Source: Odontesthes bonariensis (taxonomy: Eukaryota > Chordata > Actinopteri > Atheriniformes > Atherinopsidae). From it: 64,000 nt of DNA. Location of the stretch: NCBI RefSeq assembly GCF_027942865.1, contig NC_134525.1, forward strand, positions 33,533,714-33,597,713, given 5' to 3'. A program made the translations under genes and the position numbers. Below the pieces are notes generated by a model. The model was not told the origin of the DNA. It saw nothing but the letters and a program-made list of their open reading frames with translations, and ran no database searches. Position 1 is the stretch's first letter; each line of letters starts with the position of its first letter. Shown in pieces: positions 13,367-26,377 of the stretch.

Positions 13367-13438
13367 GCAATGGTGGTATAGTGGTGAGCATAGCTGCCTT
13401 CCAAACAGTTGACCTGGGTTCGATTCCCAGCCTTCGCA
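13367..13438 (+). pseudogene. tRNA-Gly(UCC) copy 22, three stem defects
   Basis: G3A (gcaatgg), G39A and A68T. Confidence 0.85.
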
Positions 13439-13984
13439 AAGGGGTTTGCTCATTGAGACTTTGCCCCTTCTCTGAAGAGCAGAGGATTGGCAGTGTTTTC
13501 TTCATACTGCTTTAAATGCCACATGTGTCACTGGCAACAACTCAAAGGTGAACCCTTCCTTACTTCCAATGGTAGGCAGTATAGCCCCACTCACCCCCAC
13601 CTTTGACCCTCAACAGGATTAACTGGATATGGACAATACATGCTTGTATGTCACAGGAACAAATTAAGTCTATCAGCAAACCCTACCAGACACTGTTTGC
13701 AAAGTTGTAAGAGTCAACCAATGTGTTGCTTTTTTACTACCTTTTGAAGCCAATTGGTTTGGGGCCATACCGCTGGTGCTGTGACCAAGTCCTGAAAACC
13801 ATAGCCAACAGCATCTACAGTAGAATGTCACAATGCAACCACATCAGGTCTACTGCGTACAGAGGTTTTAAAGTCATCTCTATATTGTCAGTCTATGATG
13901 TAGACCTGGAGGAGTTTTTTGCGCATTCGTCCTTACGAAGTTGGGTTCGGGTTTGTGGCCAATCTTCTTACCTCTTGTTGTCTT

Positions 13985-14041
13985 GCGATGGTGGTATAGT
14001 GGTGAGCATAGCTGCCTTCCAAGCAGTTGACCTGGGTTTGA
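13985..14041 (+). pseudogene. tRNA-Gly(UCC) copy 23, 3' end deleted
   Basis: It has the 14-nt deletion of copy 2 plus C56T (gggtttgagg). Confidence 0.9.
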
Positions 14042-14588
14042 GGAGGACTTTGCTCATCAAGACATTGCCCCTTCTCTGAAGAGCAGAGGATTGGCAATGT
14101 TTTCTTCATACTGCTTTAAATGCCACATGTGTCACTGGCAACAACTCAAAGGTAAACCCTTCCTTACTTCCAATTGTAGGCAGTGTAGCCCCACTCACCC
14201 CTACCTTTGACCCTCAACAGGATTAACTGGATATGAAAACTACATGCTTTTATGTCACAGGAATAAAATAAGTCTATCAGCAAACCCTACCAGACACTGT
14301 TTGCAAAGTTGGAAAAGTCAACCAATGTGTTGCTCTTTTACTACCTTTTGAAGCCAATTGGTTTGGGGCCATACCGCTGGTGCTGTGACCAAGTCCTGAA
14401 AACCATAGCCAACAGCATCTACAGTAGAATGTCACAATGCAACCACATCAGGCCAACTGCGTACATAGGTTTTAAAGTCATTTCTATATCGTCAGTCTAT
14501 GATGTAGACCTGGAGGATTTTTTAGTGCATTCGTCTGTACGAAGTTGAGTTCGGGTTTGTGGCCAATCTTCTTACCTCTTGTTGTCTT

Positions 14589-14660
14589 GCGATGGTGGTA
14601 TAGTGGTAAGCATAGCTGCCTTCCAAGCAGTTGACCTGGGTTCGATTACCAGCCATCGCA
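14589..14660 (+). pseudogene. tRNA-Gly(UCC) copy 24, T stem broken
   Basis: C61A (gattaccag) and the ggtaagc D-loop change. Confidence 0.82.
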
Positions 14661-15204
14661 GAGGACTTTGCTCATTAAGACAATGCCCCTTCTCTGAAGA
14701 GCAGAGGATTGGCAATGTTTTCTTCATACTGCTTTAAATGCCACATGTGTCACTGGCAACAACTCAAAGGTGAACCCTTCCTTACTTCCAATGGTAGGCA
14801 GTATAGCCCCACTCACCCCTACCTTTGACCCTCAACAGGATTAACTGGATTTGAAAACTACATGCTTTTATGTCACAGGAATAAAATAAGTATATCAGCA
14901 AACCCTACCAGACACTGTTTGCAAAGTTGGAAAAGTCAACCAATGTGTTGCTCTTTTACTACCTTTTGAAGCCAATTGGTTTGGGGCCATACAAGGTGCT
15001 GTGACCAAGTCCTGAAAACCATAGCCAACAGCATCTACAGTAGAATGTCACAATGCAACCACATCAGGCCAACTGCGTACATAGGTTTTAAAGTCATTTC
15101 TATATCGTCAGTCTATGATGTAGACCTGGAGGATTTTTTAGTGCATTCGTCTGTACGAAGTTGAGTTCGGGTTTGTGGCCAATCTTCTTACTACTTGTTG
15201 TCTT

Positions 15205-15276
15205 GCGATGGTGGTGTAGTGGTGAGCATAGCTGCCTTCCAAGCAGTTGACCTGGTTTCGATTCCCAGCCATCGCA
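15205..15276 (+). pseudogene. tRNA-Gly(UCC) copy 25, D and T stems changed
   Basis: A12G (gtggtgtagtgg) within the A box and G53T. Confidence 0.82.
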
Positions 15277-15822
15277 CAGGACTTTGCTCATCGAGACTTT
15301 GCCCCTTCTCTGAAGAGCAGAGGATTGGCAATGTTATCTTCATACTGCTTTAAATGCCACATGTGTCACTGGCAACAACTCAAAGGTGAACCCTTCCTTA
15401 CTTCCAATGGTAGGCAGTATAGCCCCACTCATCCCCACCTTTGACCCTCAACAGGATTAACTGGATATGAAAACTACATGCTTGTATGTCACAAGAACAA
15501 ATTAAGTCTATCAGCAAACCCTACCAGACACTGTTTGCAAAGTTGTAAGAGTCAACCAATGTGTTGCTCTTTTACTACCTTTTGAAGCCAATTGGTTTGG
15601 GGCCATACCGCTGGTGCTGTGACCAAGTCCTGAAAACCATAGCCAACAGCATCTACAGTAGAATTTCACAATGCAACCACATCAGGCCCACTGCATACAT
15701 AGGTTTTAAAGTCATCTCTATATCGTCAGTCTATGATGTAGACCTGGAGGAGTTTTTAGCGCATTCGTCTGTACGAAGTTGAGTTCGGGTTTGTGGCCAA
15801 TCTTCTTACTTCTTGTTGTCTT

Positions 15823-15894
15823 GCGATGGTGGTATAGTGGTGAGCATAGCTGCCTTCCAAGCAGTTGACCTGGTTTCAATTCCCAGCCATCGCA
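15823..15894 (+). pseudogene. tRNA-Gly(UCC) copy 26, T stem broken
   Basis: G53T and G57A. Confidence 0.8.
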
Positions 15895-16440
15895 GAGGAC
15901 TTTGCTCATCGAGACATCGCCCCTTCTCTGAAGAGCAGAGGATTGGCAGTGTTTTCTTCATACTGCTTTAAATGCCACATGTGTCACTGGCAACAACTCA
16001 AAGGTGAACCCTTCCTTACTTCCAATAGTAGGCAGTTTAGACCCACTCACCCCCACCTTTGACCCTCAACAGGATTAACTGGATATGGACAATACATGCT
16101 TGTATGTCACAGGAACAAATTAAGTCTATCAGCAAACCCTACCAGACACTGTTTGCAAAGTTGTAAGAGTCAACCAATGTGTTGCTTTTTTACTACCTTT
16201 TGAAGCCAATTGGTTTGGGGCCATACCGCTGGTGCTGTGACCAAGTCCTGAAAACCATAGCCAACAGCATCTACAGTAGAATGTCACAATGCAACCACAT
16301 CAGGTGTACTGCGTACAGAGGTTTTAAAGTCATCTCTATATTGTCAGTCTATGATGTGGACCTGGAGGAGTTTTTTGCGCATTCGTCCATACGAAGTTGA
16401 GTTCGGGTTTGTGGCCAATCTTCTTACTTCTTGTTGTCTT

Positions 16441-16512
16441 GCGATGGTGGTATAGTGGTGAGCATAGCTGCCTTCCAAACAGTTGACCTGGGTTCGATTC
16501 CCAGCCTTCGCA
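16441..16512 (+). pseudogene. tRNA-Gly(UCC) copy 27, stems broken
   Basis: G39A and A68T. It is the 16,014-bp partner of copy 1. Confidence 0.85.
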
Positions 16513-17058
16513 AAGGGGTTTGCTCATTGAGACTTTGCCCCTTCTCTGAAGAGCAGAGGATTGGCAGTGTTTTCTTCATACTGCTTTAAATGCCACATGT
16601 GTCACTGGCAACAACTCAAAGGTGAACCCTTCCTTACTTCCAATGGTAGGCAGTATAGCCCCACTCACCCCCACCTTTGACCCTCAACAGGATTAACTGG
16701 ATATGGACAATACATGCTTGTATGTCACAGGAACAAATTAAGTCTATCAGCAAACCCTACCAGACACTGTTTGCAAAGTTGTAAGAGTCAACCAATGTGT
16801 TGCTTTTTTACTACCTTTTGAAGCCAATTGGTTTGGGGCCATACCGCTGGTGCTGTGACCAAGTCCTGAAAACCATAGCCAACAGCATCTACAATAGAAT
16901 GTCACAATGCAACCACATCAGGTCTACTGCGTACAGAGGTTTTAAAGTCATCTCTATATTGTCAGTCTATGATGTAGACCTGGAGGAGTTTTTTGCGCAT
17001 TCGTCCTTACGTAGTTGGGTTCGGGTTTGTGGCCAATCTTCTTACCTCTTGTTGTCTT

Positions 17059-17115
17059 GCGATGGTGGTATAGTGGTGAGCATAGCTGCCTTCCAAGCAG
17101 TTGACCTGGGTTCGA
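17059..17115 (+). pseudogene. tRNA-Gly(UCC) copy 28, 3' end deleted
   Basis: Partner of copy 2, with the same 14-nt deletion. Confidence 0.9.
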
Positions 17116-17662
17116 GGAGGACTTTGCTCATCAAGACATTGCCCCTTCTCTGAAGAGCAGAGGATTGGCAATGTTTCTTTCATACTGCTTTAAATGCCAC
17201 ATGTGTCACTGGCAACAACTCAAAGGTAAACCCTTCCTTACTTCCAATGGTAGGCAGTATAGCCCCACTCACCCCCACCTTTGACCCTCAACAGGATTAA
17301 CTGGATATGAAAACTACATGCTTGTATGTCACAGGAACAAATTAAGTCTATCAGCAAACCCTACCAGACACTGTTTGCAAAGTTGTAAGAGTCAACCAAT
17401 GTGTTGCTCTTTTACTACCTTTTGAAGCCAATTGGTTTGGGGCCATACCGCTGGTGCTGTGACCAAGTCCTGAAAACCATAGCCAACAGCATCTACAGTA
17501 GAATGTCACAATGCAACCACATCAGGCCAACTGCGTACATAGGTTTTAAAGTCATTTCTATATCGTCAGTCTATGATGTAGACCTGGAGGATTTTTTAGT
17601 GCATTCGTCTGTACGAAGTTGAGTTCGGGTTTGTGGCCAATCTTCTTACTTCTTGTTGTCTT

Positions 17663-17734
17663 GCGATGGTGGTATAGTGGTGAGCATAGCTGCCTTCCAA
17701 GCAGTTGACCTGGTTTCGATTCCCAGCCATCGCA
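17663..17734 (+). pseudogene. tRNA-Gly(UCC) copy 29, T stem broken
   Basis: G53T; partner of copy 3. Confidence 0.8.
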
Positions 17735-18280
17735 CAGGACTTTGCTCATTGAGACTTTGCCCCTTCTCTGAAGAGCAGAGGATTGGCAATGTTATCTTCA
17801 TACTGCTTTAAATGCCACATGTGTCACTGGCAACAACTCAAAGGTGAACCCTTCCTTACTTCCAATGGTAGGCAGTATAGCCCCACTCACCCCCACCTTT
17901 GACCCTCAACAGGATTAACTGGATATGAAAACTACATGCTTGTATGTCACAGGAACAAATTAAGTCTATCAGCAAACCCTACCAGACACTGTTTGCAGAG
18001 TTGTAAGAGTCAACCAATGTGTTGCTCTTTTACTACCTTTTGAAGCCAATTGGTTTGGGGCCATACCGCTGGTGCTGTGACCAAGTCCTGAAAACCATAG
18101 CCAACAGCATCTACAGTAGAATGTCACAATGCAACCACATCAGGTCTACTGCGTACAGAGGTTTTAAAGTCATCTCTTTATTGTCAGTCTATGATGTGGA
18201 CCTGGAGGAGTTTTTTGCGCAGTCGTCCTTACGAAGTTGGGTACGGGTTTGTGGCCAATCTTCTTACTTCTTGTTTTCTT

Positions 18281-18352
18281 GCGATGGTGGTATAGTGGTA
18301 AGCATAGCTGCCTTCCAAACAGTTGACCTGGGTTCGATTACCAGCCATCGCA
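18281..18352 (+). pseudogene. tRNA-Gly(UCC) copy 30, several changes
   Basis: D-loop change, G39A and C61A; partner of copy 4. Confidence 0.85.
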
Positions 18353-18894
18353 GAGGACTTTGCTCATCAAGACAATGCCCCTTCTTTGAAGAGCAGAGGA
18401 TTGGCAATGTTTTCTTCATACTGCTTTAAATGCCACGTGTCACTGGCAACAAGTCAAAGGTGAACCCTTCCTTACTTCCAATGGTAGGCAGTATAGCCCC
18501 ACTCACCCCTACCTTTGACCCTCAACAGGATTAACTGGATATGAAAACTACATGCTTTTATGTCACAGGAATAAAATAAGTCTATCAGGAAACCCTACCA
18601 GACACTGTTTGCAAAGTTGGAAAAGTCAACCAATGTGTTGCTCTTTTACTACCTTTTGAAGCCAATTGGTTTGGGGCCATACAAGGTGCTGTGACCAAGT
18701 CCTGAAAACCATAGCCAACAGCATCTACAGTAGAATGTCACAATGCAACCACATCAGGCCAACTGCGTACATAGGTTTTAAAGTCATTTCTATATCGTCA
18801 GTCTATGATGTAGACCTGGAGGATTTTTTAGTGCATTCGTCTGTACGAAGTTGAGTTCGGGTTTGTGGCCAATCTTCTTACTACTTGTTGTCTT

Positions 18895-18966
18895 GCGATG
18901 GTGGTATAGTGGTGAGCATAGCTGCCTTCCAAGCAGTTGACCTGGTTTCGATTCCCAGCCATCGCA
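18895..18966 (+). pseudogene. tRNA-Gly(UCC) copy 31, T stem broken
   Basis: G53T; partner of copy 5. Confidence 0.8.
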
Positions 18967-19512
18967 CAGGACTTTGCTCATCGAGACTTTGCCCCTTCTC
19001 TGAAGAGCAGAGGATTGGCAATGTTATCTTCATACTGCTTTAAATGCCACATGTGTCACTGGCAACAACTCAAAGGTGAACCCTTCCTTACTTCCAATGG
19101 TAGGCAATATAGCCCCACTCACCCCCACCTTTGACCCTCAACAGGATTAACTGGATATGAAAACTACATGCTTGTATGTCACAGGAACAAATTAAGTCTA
19201 TCAGCAAACCCTACCAGACACTGTTTGCAAAGTTGTAAGAGTCAACCAATGTGTTGCTCTTTTACTACCTTTTGAAGCCAATTGGTTTGGGGCCATACCG
19301 CTGGTGCTGTGACCAAGTCCTGAAAACCATAGCCAACAGCATCTACAGTAGAATTTCACAATGCAACCACATCAGGCCCACTGCATACATAGGTTTTAAA
19401 GTCATCTCTATATCGTCAGTCTATGATGTAGACCTGGAGGAGTTTTTAGTGCATTCGTCTGTACGAAGTTGAGTTCGGGTTTGTGGCCAATCTTCTTACT
19501 TCTTGTTGTCTT

Positions 19513-19584
19513 GCGATGGTGGTATAGTGGTGAGCATAGCTGCCTTCCAAGCAGTTGACCTGGTTTCGATTCCCAGCCATCGCA
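19513..19584 (+). pseudogene. tRNA-Gly(UCC) copy 32, T stem broken
   Basis: G53T, followed by gagcttttcccc. It matches copy 7, not copy 6, which marks the one-unit jump in the 16-kb duplication. Confidence 0.8.
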
Positions 19585-20129
19585 GAGGGCTATGCTCATT
19601 GAGCTTTTCCCCCTTCTCTGTCGATCAGAGAATTGGCAATGTTATCTTCATACTGCTTTAAATGCCACAGGTGTCACTTGCAACAACTCAAAGGTGAACC
19701 CTTCCTTACCTTAATGCTAGGCAGTAAAGCCCCACTCATCCCCACCTTTGACCCTCAACAGGATTAACTGGATATGAAAACTACATGCTTTTATGTCACT
19801 GGAATAAAATAAGTCTATCAGCAAACCCTACCAGACACTGTTTGCAAAGTTGGACAAGTCAACAAATGTGTTGCTCTTTTACTACCTTTTGAAGCCAATT
19901 GGTTTGGGGCCATACCGCTGGTGCTGTGACCAAGTCCTGAAAACCATGGCCAACAGCATCTACAGTAGAATGTCACAATGCAACCACATCAGGCCAACTG
20001 CGTACATAGGTTTTAAAGTCATTTCTATATCGTCAGTCTATGATGTAGACCTGGAGGATTTTTTAGCGCGTTCGTCTGTACGAAGTTGAGTTCGGGTTTG
20101 TGGCCAATCTTCTTACCTCTTGTTGTCTT

Positions 20130-20201
20130 GCGATGGTGGTATAGTGGTGAGCATAGCTGCCTTCCAAGCAGTTCACCTGGGTTCGATTCCCAGCCATCGC
20201 A
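20130..20201 (+). tRNA. tRNA-Gly(UCC) copy 33, near-intact
   Basis: The only change is G45C. No TTTT occurs in the next 60 nt. Confidence 0.65.
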
Positions 20202-20747
20202 GAGGACTTTGCTCATTGAGACTTTGCCCCTTCTCTGAAGAGCAGAGGATTGGCAGTGTTATCTTCATACTGCTTTAAATGCCACATGTGTCACTGGCAA
20301 CAACTCAAAGGTAAACCCTTCCTTACTTCCAATGGTAGGCAGTATAGCCCCACTCACCCCCACCTTTGACCCTCAACAGGATTAACTGGATATGAAAACT
20401 ACATGCTTGTATGTCACAGGAACAAATTAAGTCTATCAGCAAACCCTACCAGACACTGTTTGCAAAGTTGTAAGAGTCAACCAATGTGTTGCTCTTTTAC
20501 TACCTTTTGAAGCCAATTGGTTTGGGGCCATACCGCTGGTGCTGTGACCAAGTCCTGAAAACCATAGCCAACAGCATCTACAGTAGAATTTCACAATGCA
20601 ACCACATCAGGCCCACTGCATACATAGGTTTTAAAGTCATCTCTATATCGTCAGTCTATGATGTAGACCTGGAGGAGTTTTTAGCGCATTCGTCTGTACG
20701 AAGTTGAGTTCGGGTTTGTGGCCAATCTTCTTACTTCTTGTTGTCTT

Positions 20748-20819
20748 GCGATGGTGGTATAGTGGTGAGCATAGCTGCCTTCCAAGCAGTTGACCTGGTT
20801 TCAATTCCCAGCCATCGCA
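20748..20819 (+). pseudogene. tRNA-Gly(UCC) copy 34, T stem broken
   Basis: G53T and G57A. Confidence 0.8.
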
Positions 20820-21365
20820 GAGGACTTTGCTCATCGAGACATCGCCCCTTCTCTGAAGATCAGAGGATTGGCAGTGTTTTCTTCATACTGCTTTAAATGC
20901 CACATGTGTCACTGGCAACAACTCAAAGGTGAACCCTTCCTTACTTCCAATAGTAGGCAGTATAGCCCCACTCACCCCCACCTTTGACCCTCAACAGGAT
21001 TAACTGGATATGAAAACTACATGCTTTTATGTCACAGGAATAAAATAAGTCTATCAGCAAATCCTACCAGACACTGTTTGCAAAGTTGGACAAGTCAACA
21101 AATGTGTTGCTCTTTTACTACCTTTTGAAGCCAATTGGTTTGGGGCCATACCGCTGGTGCTGTGACCAAGTCCTGAAAACCATGGCCAACAGCATCTACA
21201 GTAGAATGTCACAATGCAACCACATCAGGCCAACTGCGTACATAGGTTTTAAAGTCATTTCTATATCGTCAGTCTATGATGTAGACCTGGAGGATTTTTT
21301 AGCGCATTCGTCTGTACGAAGTTGAGTTCGGGTTTGTGGCCAATCTTCTTACCTCTTGTTGTCTT

Positions 21366-21437
21366 GCGATGGTGGTATAGTGGTGAGCATAGCTGCCTTC
21401 CAAGCAGTTGACCTGGTTTCGATTCCCAGCCATCGCA
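21366..21437 (+). pseudogene. tRNA-Gly(UCC) copy 35, T stem broken
   Basis: G53T, with TTTT about 6 nt downstream. Confidence 0.78.
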
Positions 21438-21983
21438 AAGGGTTTTGCTCATTGAGACTTTGCCCCTTCTCTGAAGAGCAGAGGATTGGCAGTGTTTTCT
21501 TCATACTGCTTTAAATGCCACATGTGTCACTGGCAACAACTCAAAGGTGAACCCTTCCTTACTTCCAATGGTAGGCAGTTTAGACCCACTCACCCCCACC
21601 TTTGACCCTCAACAGGATTAACTGGATATGGACAATACATGCTTGTATGTCACAGGAACAAATTAAGTCTATCAGCAAACCCTACCAGACACTGTTTGCA
21701 AAGTTGTAAGAGTCAACCAATGTGTTGCTTTTTTACTACCTTTTGAAGCCAATTGGTTTGGGGCCATACCGCTGGTGCTGTGACCAAGTCCTGAAAACCA
21801 TAGCCAACAGCATCTACAGTAGAATGTCACAATGCAACCACATCAGGTCTACTGCGTACAGAGGTTTTAAAGTCATCTCTATATTGTCAGTCTATGATGT
21901 AGACCTGGAGGAGTTTTTTGCGCATTCGTCTGTACGAAGTTGAGTTCGGGTTTGTGGCCAATCTTCTTACTTCTTGTTGTCTT

Positions 21984-22055
21984 GCGATGGTGGTATCGTG
22001 GTGAGCATAGCTGCCTTCCAAACAGTTGACCTGGGTTAGATTCCCAGCCTTCGCA
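21984..22055 (+). pseudogene. tRNA-Gly(UCC) copy 36, promoter boxes and stems damaged
   Basis: A14C (tatcgtgg) removes the invariant A-box adenine. G39A, C56A (gggttagatt) and A68T are also present. Confidence 0.88.
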
Positions 22056-22600
22056 AAGGGGTTTGCTCATTGAGACTTTGCCCCTTCTCTGAAGAGCAGA
22101 GGATTGGCAATGTTTTTTTCATACTGCTTTAAATGCCACAAGTGTCACTGGCAACAACTCAAAGGTGAACCCTTCCTTATCTTAATGGTAGGCAGTAAAG
22201 CCCCACTCATCCCCACCTTTGACCCTCAACAGGATTAACTGGATATGAAAACTACATGCTTTTATGTCACAGGAATAAAATAAGTCTATCAGCAAACCCT
22301 ACCAGACACTGTTTGCAAAGTTGGACAAGTCAACAAATGTGTTGCTCTTTTACTACCTTTTGAAGCCAATTGGTTTGGGGCCATACCGCTGGTGCTGTGA
22401 CCAAGTCCTGAAAACCATAGCCAACAGCATCTACAGTAGAATTTCACAATGCAACCACATCAGGCCCACTGCATACATAGGTTTTAAAGTCATCTCTATA
22501 TCGTCAGTCTATGATGTAGACCTGGAGGAGTTTTTAGCGCATTCGTCTGTACGAAGTTGAGTTCGGGTTTGTGACCAATCTTCTTACCTTTTGTTGTCTT

Positions 22601-22672
22601 GCGATGGTGGTATAGTGGTGAGCATAGCTGCCTTCCAAGCAGTTGACCTGGGTTCGATTCCCAGCCATCGCA
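22601..22672 (+). tRNA. tRNA-Gly(UCC) copy 37, intact
   Basis: Full match to copy 10. TTTT lies at 22678-22681. Confidence 0.88.
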
Positions 22673-23218
22673 AAGGGTTTTGCTCATTGAGACTTTGCCC
22701 CTTCTCTGAAGAGCAGAGGATTGGCAGTGTTTTCTTCATACTGCTTTAAATGCCACATGTGTCACTGGCAACAACTCAAAGGTGAACCCTTCCTTACTTC
22801 CAATGGTAGGCAGTATAGCCCCACTCACCCCCACCTTTGACCCTCAACAGGATTAACTGGATATGGACAATACATGCTTGTATGTCACAGGAACAAATTA
22901 AGTCTATCAGCAAACCCTACCAGACACTGTTTGCAAAGTTGTAAGAGTCAACCAATGTGTTGCTTTTTTACTACCTTTTGAAGCCAATTGGTTTGGGGCC
23001 ATACCGCTGGTGCTGTGACCAAGTCCTGAAAACCATAGCCAACAGCATCTACAGTAGAATGTCACAATGCAACCACATCAGGTCTACTGCGTACAGAGGT
23101 TTTAAAGTCATCTCTATATCGTCAGTCTATGATGTAGACCTGGAGGAGTTTTTAGCGCATTCGTCTGTACGAAGTTGAGTTCGGGTTTGTGGCCAATCTT
23201 CTTACTTCTTGTTGTCTT

Positions 23219-23290
23219 GCGATGGTGGTATAGTGGTGAGCATAGCTGCCTTCCAAGCAGTTGACCTGGTTTCAATTCCCAGCCATCGCA
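23219..23290 (+). pseudogene. tRNA-Gly(UCC) copy 38, T stem broken
   Basis: G53T and G57A. Confidence 0.8.
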
Positions 23291-23835
23291 AAGGGTTTTG
23301 TTCATTAAGACATTGCCCCTTCTCTGAAGAGCAGAGGATTGGCAGTGTTATCTTCATACTGCTTTAAATGCCACAGGTGTCACTTGCAACAACTCAAAGG
23401 TGAACCCTTCCTTATCTTAATGGTAGGCAGTAAAGCCCCACTCATCCCCACCTTTGACCCTCAACAGGATTAACTGGATATGAAAACTACATGCTTTTAT
23501 GTCACAGGAATAAAATAAGTCTATCAGCAAACCCTACCAGACACTGTTTGCAAAGTTGGACAAGTCAACCAATGTGTTGCTCTTTTACTACCTTTTGAAG
23601 CCAATTGGTTTGGGGCCATACCGCTGGTGCTGTGACCAAGTCCTGAAAACCATAGCCAACAGCATCTACAGTAGAATTTCACAATGCAACCACATCAGGC
23701 CCACTGCATACATAGGTTTTAAAGTCATCTCTATATCGTCAGTCTATGATGTAGACCTGGAGGAGTTTTTAGCGCATTCGTCTGTACGAAGTTGAGTTCG
23801 GGTTTGTGGCCAATCTTCTTACTTCTTGTTGTCTT

Positions 23836-23907
23836 GCGATGGTGGTATAGTGGTGAGCATAGCTGCCTTCCAAGCAGTTGACCTGGGTTCAATTCCCAGC
23901 CATCGCA
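23836..23907 (+). tRNA. tRNA-Gly(UCC) copy 39, near-intact
   Basis: G57A only; the first TTTT is about 58 nt downstream. Confidence 0.7.
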
Positions 23908-24453
23908 GAGGACTTTGCTCATCGAAACTTTGCCCCTTCTCTGAAGAGCAGAGGATTGGCAGTGTTTTCTTCATACTGCTTTAAATGCCACATGTGTCAC
24001 TGGCAACAACTCAAAGGTGAACCCTTCCTTACTTCCAATGGTAGGCAGTATAGCCCCACTCACCCCCACCTTTGACCCTCAACAGGATTAACTGGATATG
24101 AAAACTACATGCTTTTATGTCACAGGAATAAAATAAGTCTATCAGCAAACCCTACCAGACACTGTTTGCAAAGTTGGACAAGTCAACAAATGTGTTGCTC
24201 TTTTACTACCTTTTGAAGCCAATTGGTTTGGGGCCATACCGCTGGTGCTGTGACCAAGTCCTGAAAACCATGGCCAACAGCACCTACAGTAGAATGTCAC
24301 AATGCAACCACATCAGGCCAACTGCGTACATAGGTTTTAAAGTCATTTCTATATCGTCAGTCTATGATGTAGACCTGGAGGATTTTTTAGCGCGTTCGTC
24401 TGTACGAAGTTGAGTTCGGGTTTGTGGCCAATCTTCTTACCTCTTGTTATCTT

Positions 24454-24525
24454 GCGATGGTGGTATAGTGGTGAGCATAGCTGCCTTCCAAGCAGTTGAC
24501 CTGGGTTCGATTCCCAGCCATCGCA
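24454..24525 (+). tRNA. tRNA-Gly(UCC) copy 40, intact
   Basis: All 72 nt match copy 10. TTTT is at 24546-24549. Confidence 0.88.
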
Positions 24526-25069
24526 GAGGACTTTGCTCATCGAGATTTTGCCCCTTCTCTGAAGAGCAGAGGATTGGCAGTGTTTTCGTCATACTGCTTT
24601 AAATGCCACATGTGTCACTGGCAACAACTCAAAGGTGAACCCTTCCTTACTTCCAATGGTAGGCAGTATAGCCCCACTCACCCCTACCTTTGACCCTCAA
24701 CAGGATTAACTGGATATGAAAACTACATGCTTTTATGTCACAGGAATAAAATTAGTCTATCCGCAAACCCTACCAGACACTGTTTGCAAAGTTGGAAAAG
24801 TCAACCAATGTGTTGCTCTTTTACTACCTTTTGAAGCCAATTGGTTTGGGGCCATACAAGGTGCTGTGACCAAGTCCTGAAAACCATAGCCAACAGCATC
24901 TACAGTAGAATGTCACAATGCAACCACATCAGGCCAACAACGTACATAGGTTTTAAAGTCATTTCTATATCGTCAGTCTATGATGTAGACCTGGAGGATT
25001 TTTTAGTGCATTCGTCTGTACGAAGTTGAGTTCGGGTTTGTGGCCAATCTTCTTACTTCTTGTTGTCTT

Positions 25070-25141
25070 GCGATGTTGGTATAGTGGTGAGCATAGCTGC
25101 CTTCCAAGCAGTTCACCTGGTTTCGATTCCCAGCCATCGCA
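25070..25141 (+). pseudogene. tRNA-Gly(UCC) copy 41, stems broken
   Basis: G6T, G45C and G53T, as in copy 16. Confidence 0.85.
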
Positions 25142-25687
25142 CAGGACTTTGCTCATCGAGACTTTGCCCCTTCTCTGAAGAGCAGAGGATTGGCAATGTT
25201 ATCTTCATACTGCTTTAAATGCCACATGTGTCACTGGCAACAACTCAAAGGTAAACCCTTCCTTACTTCCAATGGTAGGCAGTATAGCCCCACTCACCCC
25301 CACCTTTGACCCTCAACAGGATTAACTGGATATGAAAACTACATGCTTGTATGTCACAGGAACAAATTAAGTCTATCAGCAAACCCTACCAGACACTGTT
25401 TGCAAAGTTGTAAGAGTCAACCAATGTGTTGCTCTTTTACTACCTTTTGAAGCCAATTGGTTTGGGGCCATACCGCTGGTGCTGTGACCAAGTCCTGAAA
25501 ACCATAGCCAACAGCATCTACAGTAGAATTTCACAATGCAACCACATCAGGCCCACTGCATACATAGGTTTTAAAGTCATCTCTATATCGTCAGTCTATG
25601 ATGTAGACCTGGAGGAGTTTTTAGCGCATTCGTCTGTACGAAGTTGAGTTCGGGTTTGTGGCCAATCTTCTTACTTCTTGTTGTCTT

Positions 25688-25759
25688 GCGATGGTGGTAT
25701 AGTGGTGAGCATAGCTGCCTTCCAAGCAGTTGACCTGGTTTCAATTCCCAGCCATCGCA
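25688..25759 (+). pseudogene. tRNA-Gly(UCC) copy 42, T stem broken
   Basis: G53T and G57A; 4,940-bp partner of copy 34. Confidence 0.8.
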
Positions 25760-26305
25760 GAGGACTTTGCTCATCGAGACATCGCCCCTTCTCTGAAGAT
25801 CAGAGGATTGGCAGTGTTTTCTTCATACTGCTTTAAATGCCACATGTGTCACTGGCAACAACTCAAAGGTGAACCCTTCCTTACTTCCAATAGTAGGCAG
25901 TATAGCCCCACTCACCCCCACCTTTGACCCTCAACAGGATTAACTGGATATGAAAACTACATGCTTTTATGTCACAGGAATAAAATAAGTCTATCAGCAA
26001 ATCCTACCAGACACTGTTTGCAAAGTTGGACAAGTCAACAAATGTGTTGCTCTTTTACTACCTTTTGAAGCCAATTGGTTTGGGGCCATACCGCTGGTGC
26101 TGTGACCAAGTCCTGAAAACCATGGCCAACAGCATCTACAGTAGAATGTCACAATGCAACCACATCAGGCCAACTGCGTACATAGGTTTTAAAGTCATTT
26201 CTATATCGTCAGTCTATGATGTAGACCTGGAGGATTTTTTAGCGCATTCGTCTGTACGAAGTTGAGTTCGGGTTTGTGGCCAATCTTCTTACCTCTTGTT
26301 GTCTT

Positions 26306-26377
26306 GCGATGGTGGTATAGTGGTGAGCATAGCTGCCTTCCAAGCAGTTGACCTGGTTTCGATTCCCAGCCATCGCA
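26306..26377 (+). pseudogene. tRNA-Gly(UCC) copy 43, T stem broken
   Basis: G53T; partner of copy 35. Confidence 0.78.

Larger units (their letters stand above)
16015..19499 (+). repeat. Long-range duplicate of positions 1-3485
   Basis: This stretch matches the start of the window at an offset of 16,014 bp. I noticed three single-base differences: ccatacgaag at 16387, tgtttctttc at 17172 and tatcaggaaa at 18583. At about 19500 the alignment jumps by one unit, so one copy has lost or gained a single 617-bp unit. Beyond that point the offset is about 15,396. Confidence 0.85.
20256..25195 (+). repeat. Higher-order block, copy 1 (8 units, 4,940 bp)
   Basis: Eight consecutive satellite units recur, unit for unit and with the same private variants, exactly 4,940 bp downstream. 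Shared markers include the gcgatgttgg tRNA (25070 and 30010), the tatcgtgg tRNA (21984 and 26924) and the agattttgcccc downstream flank (24541 and 29481). Upstream similarity stops at about 20255, where cagtgtt is replaced by caatgtt. Confidence 0.9.
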
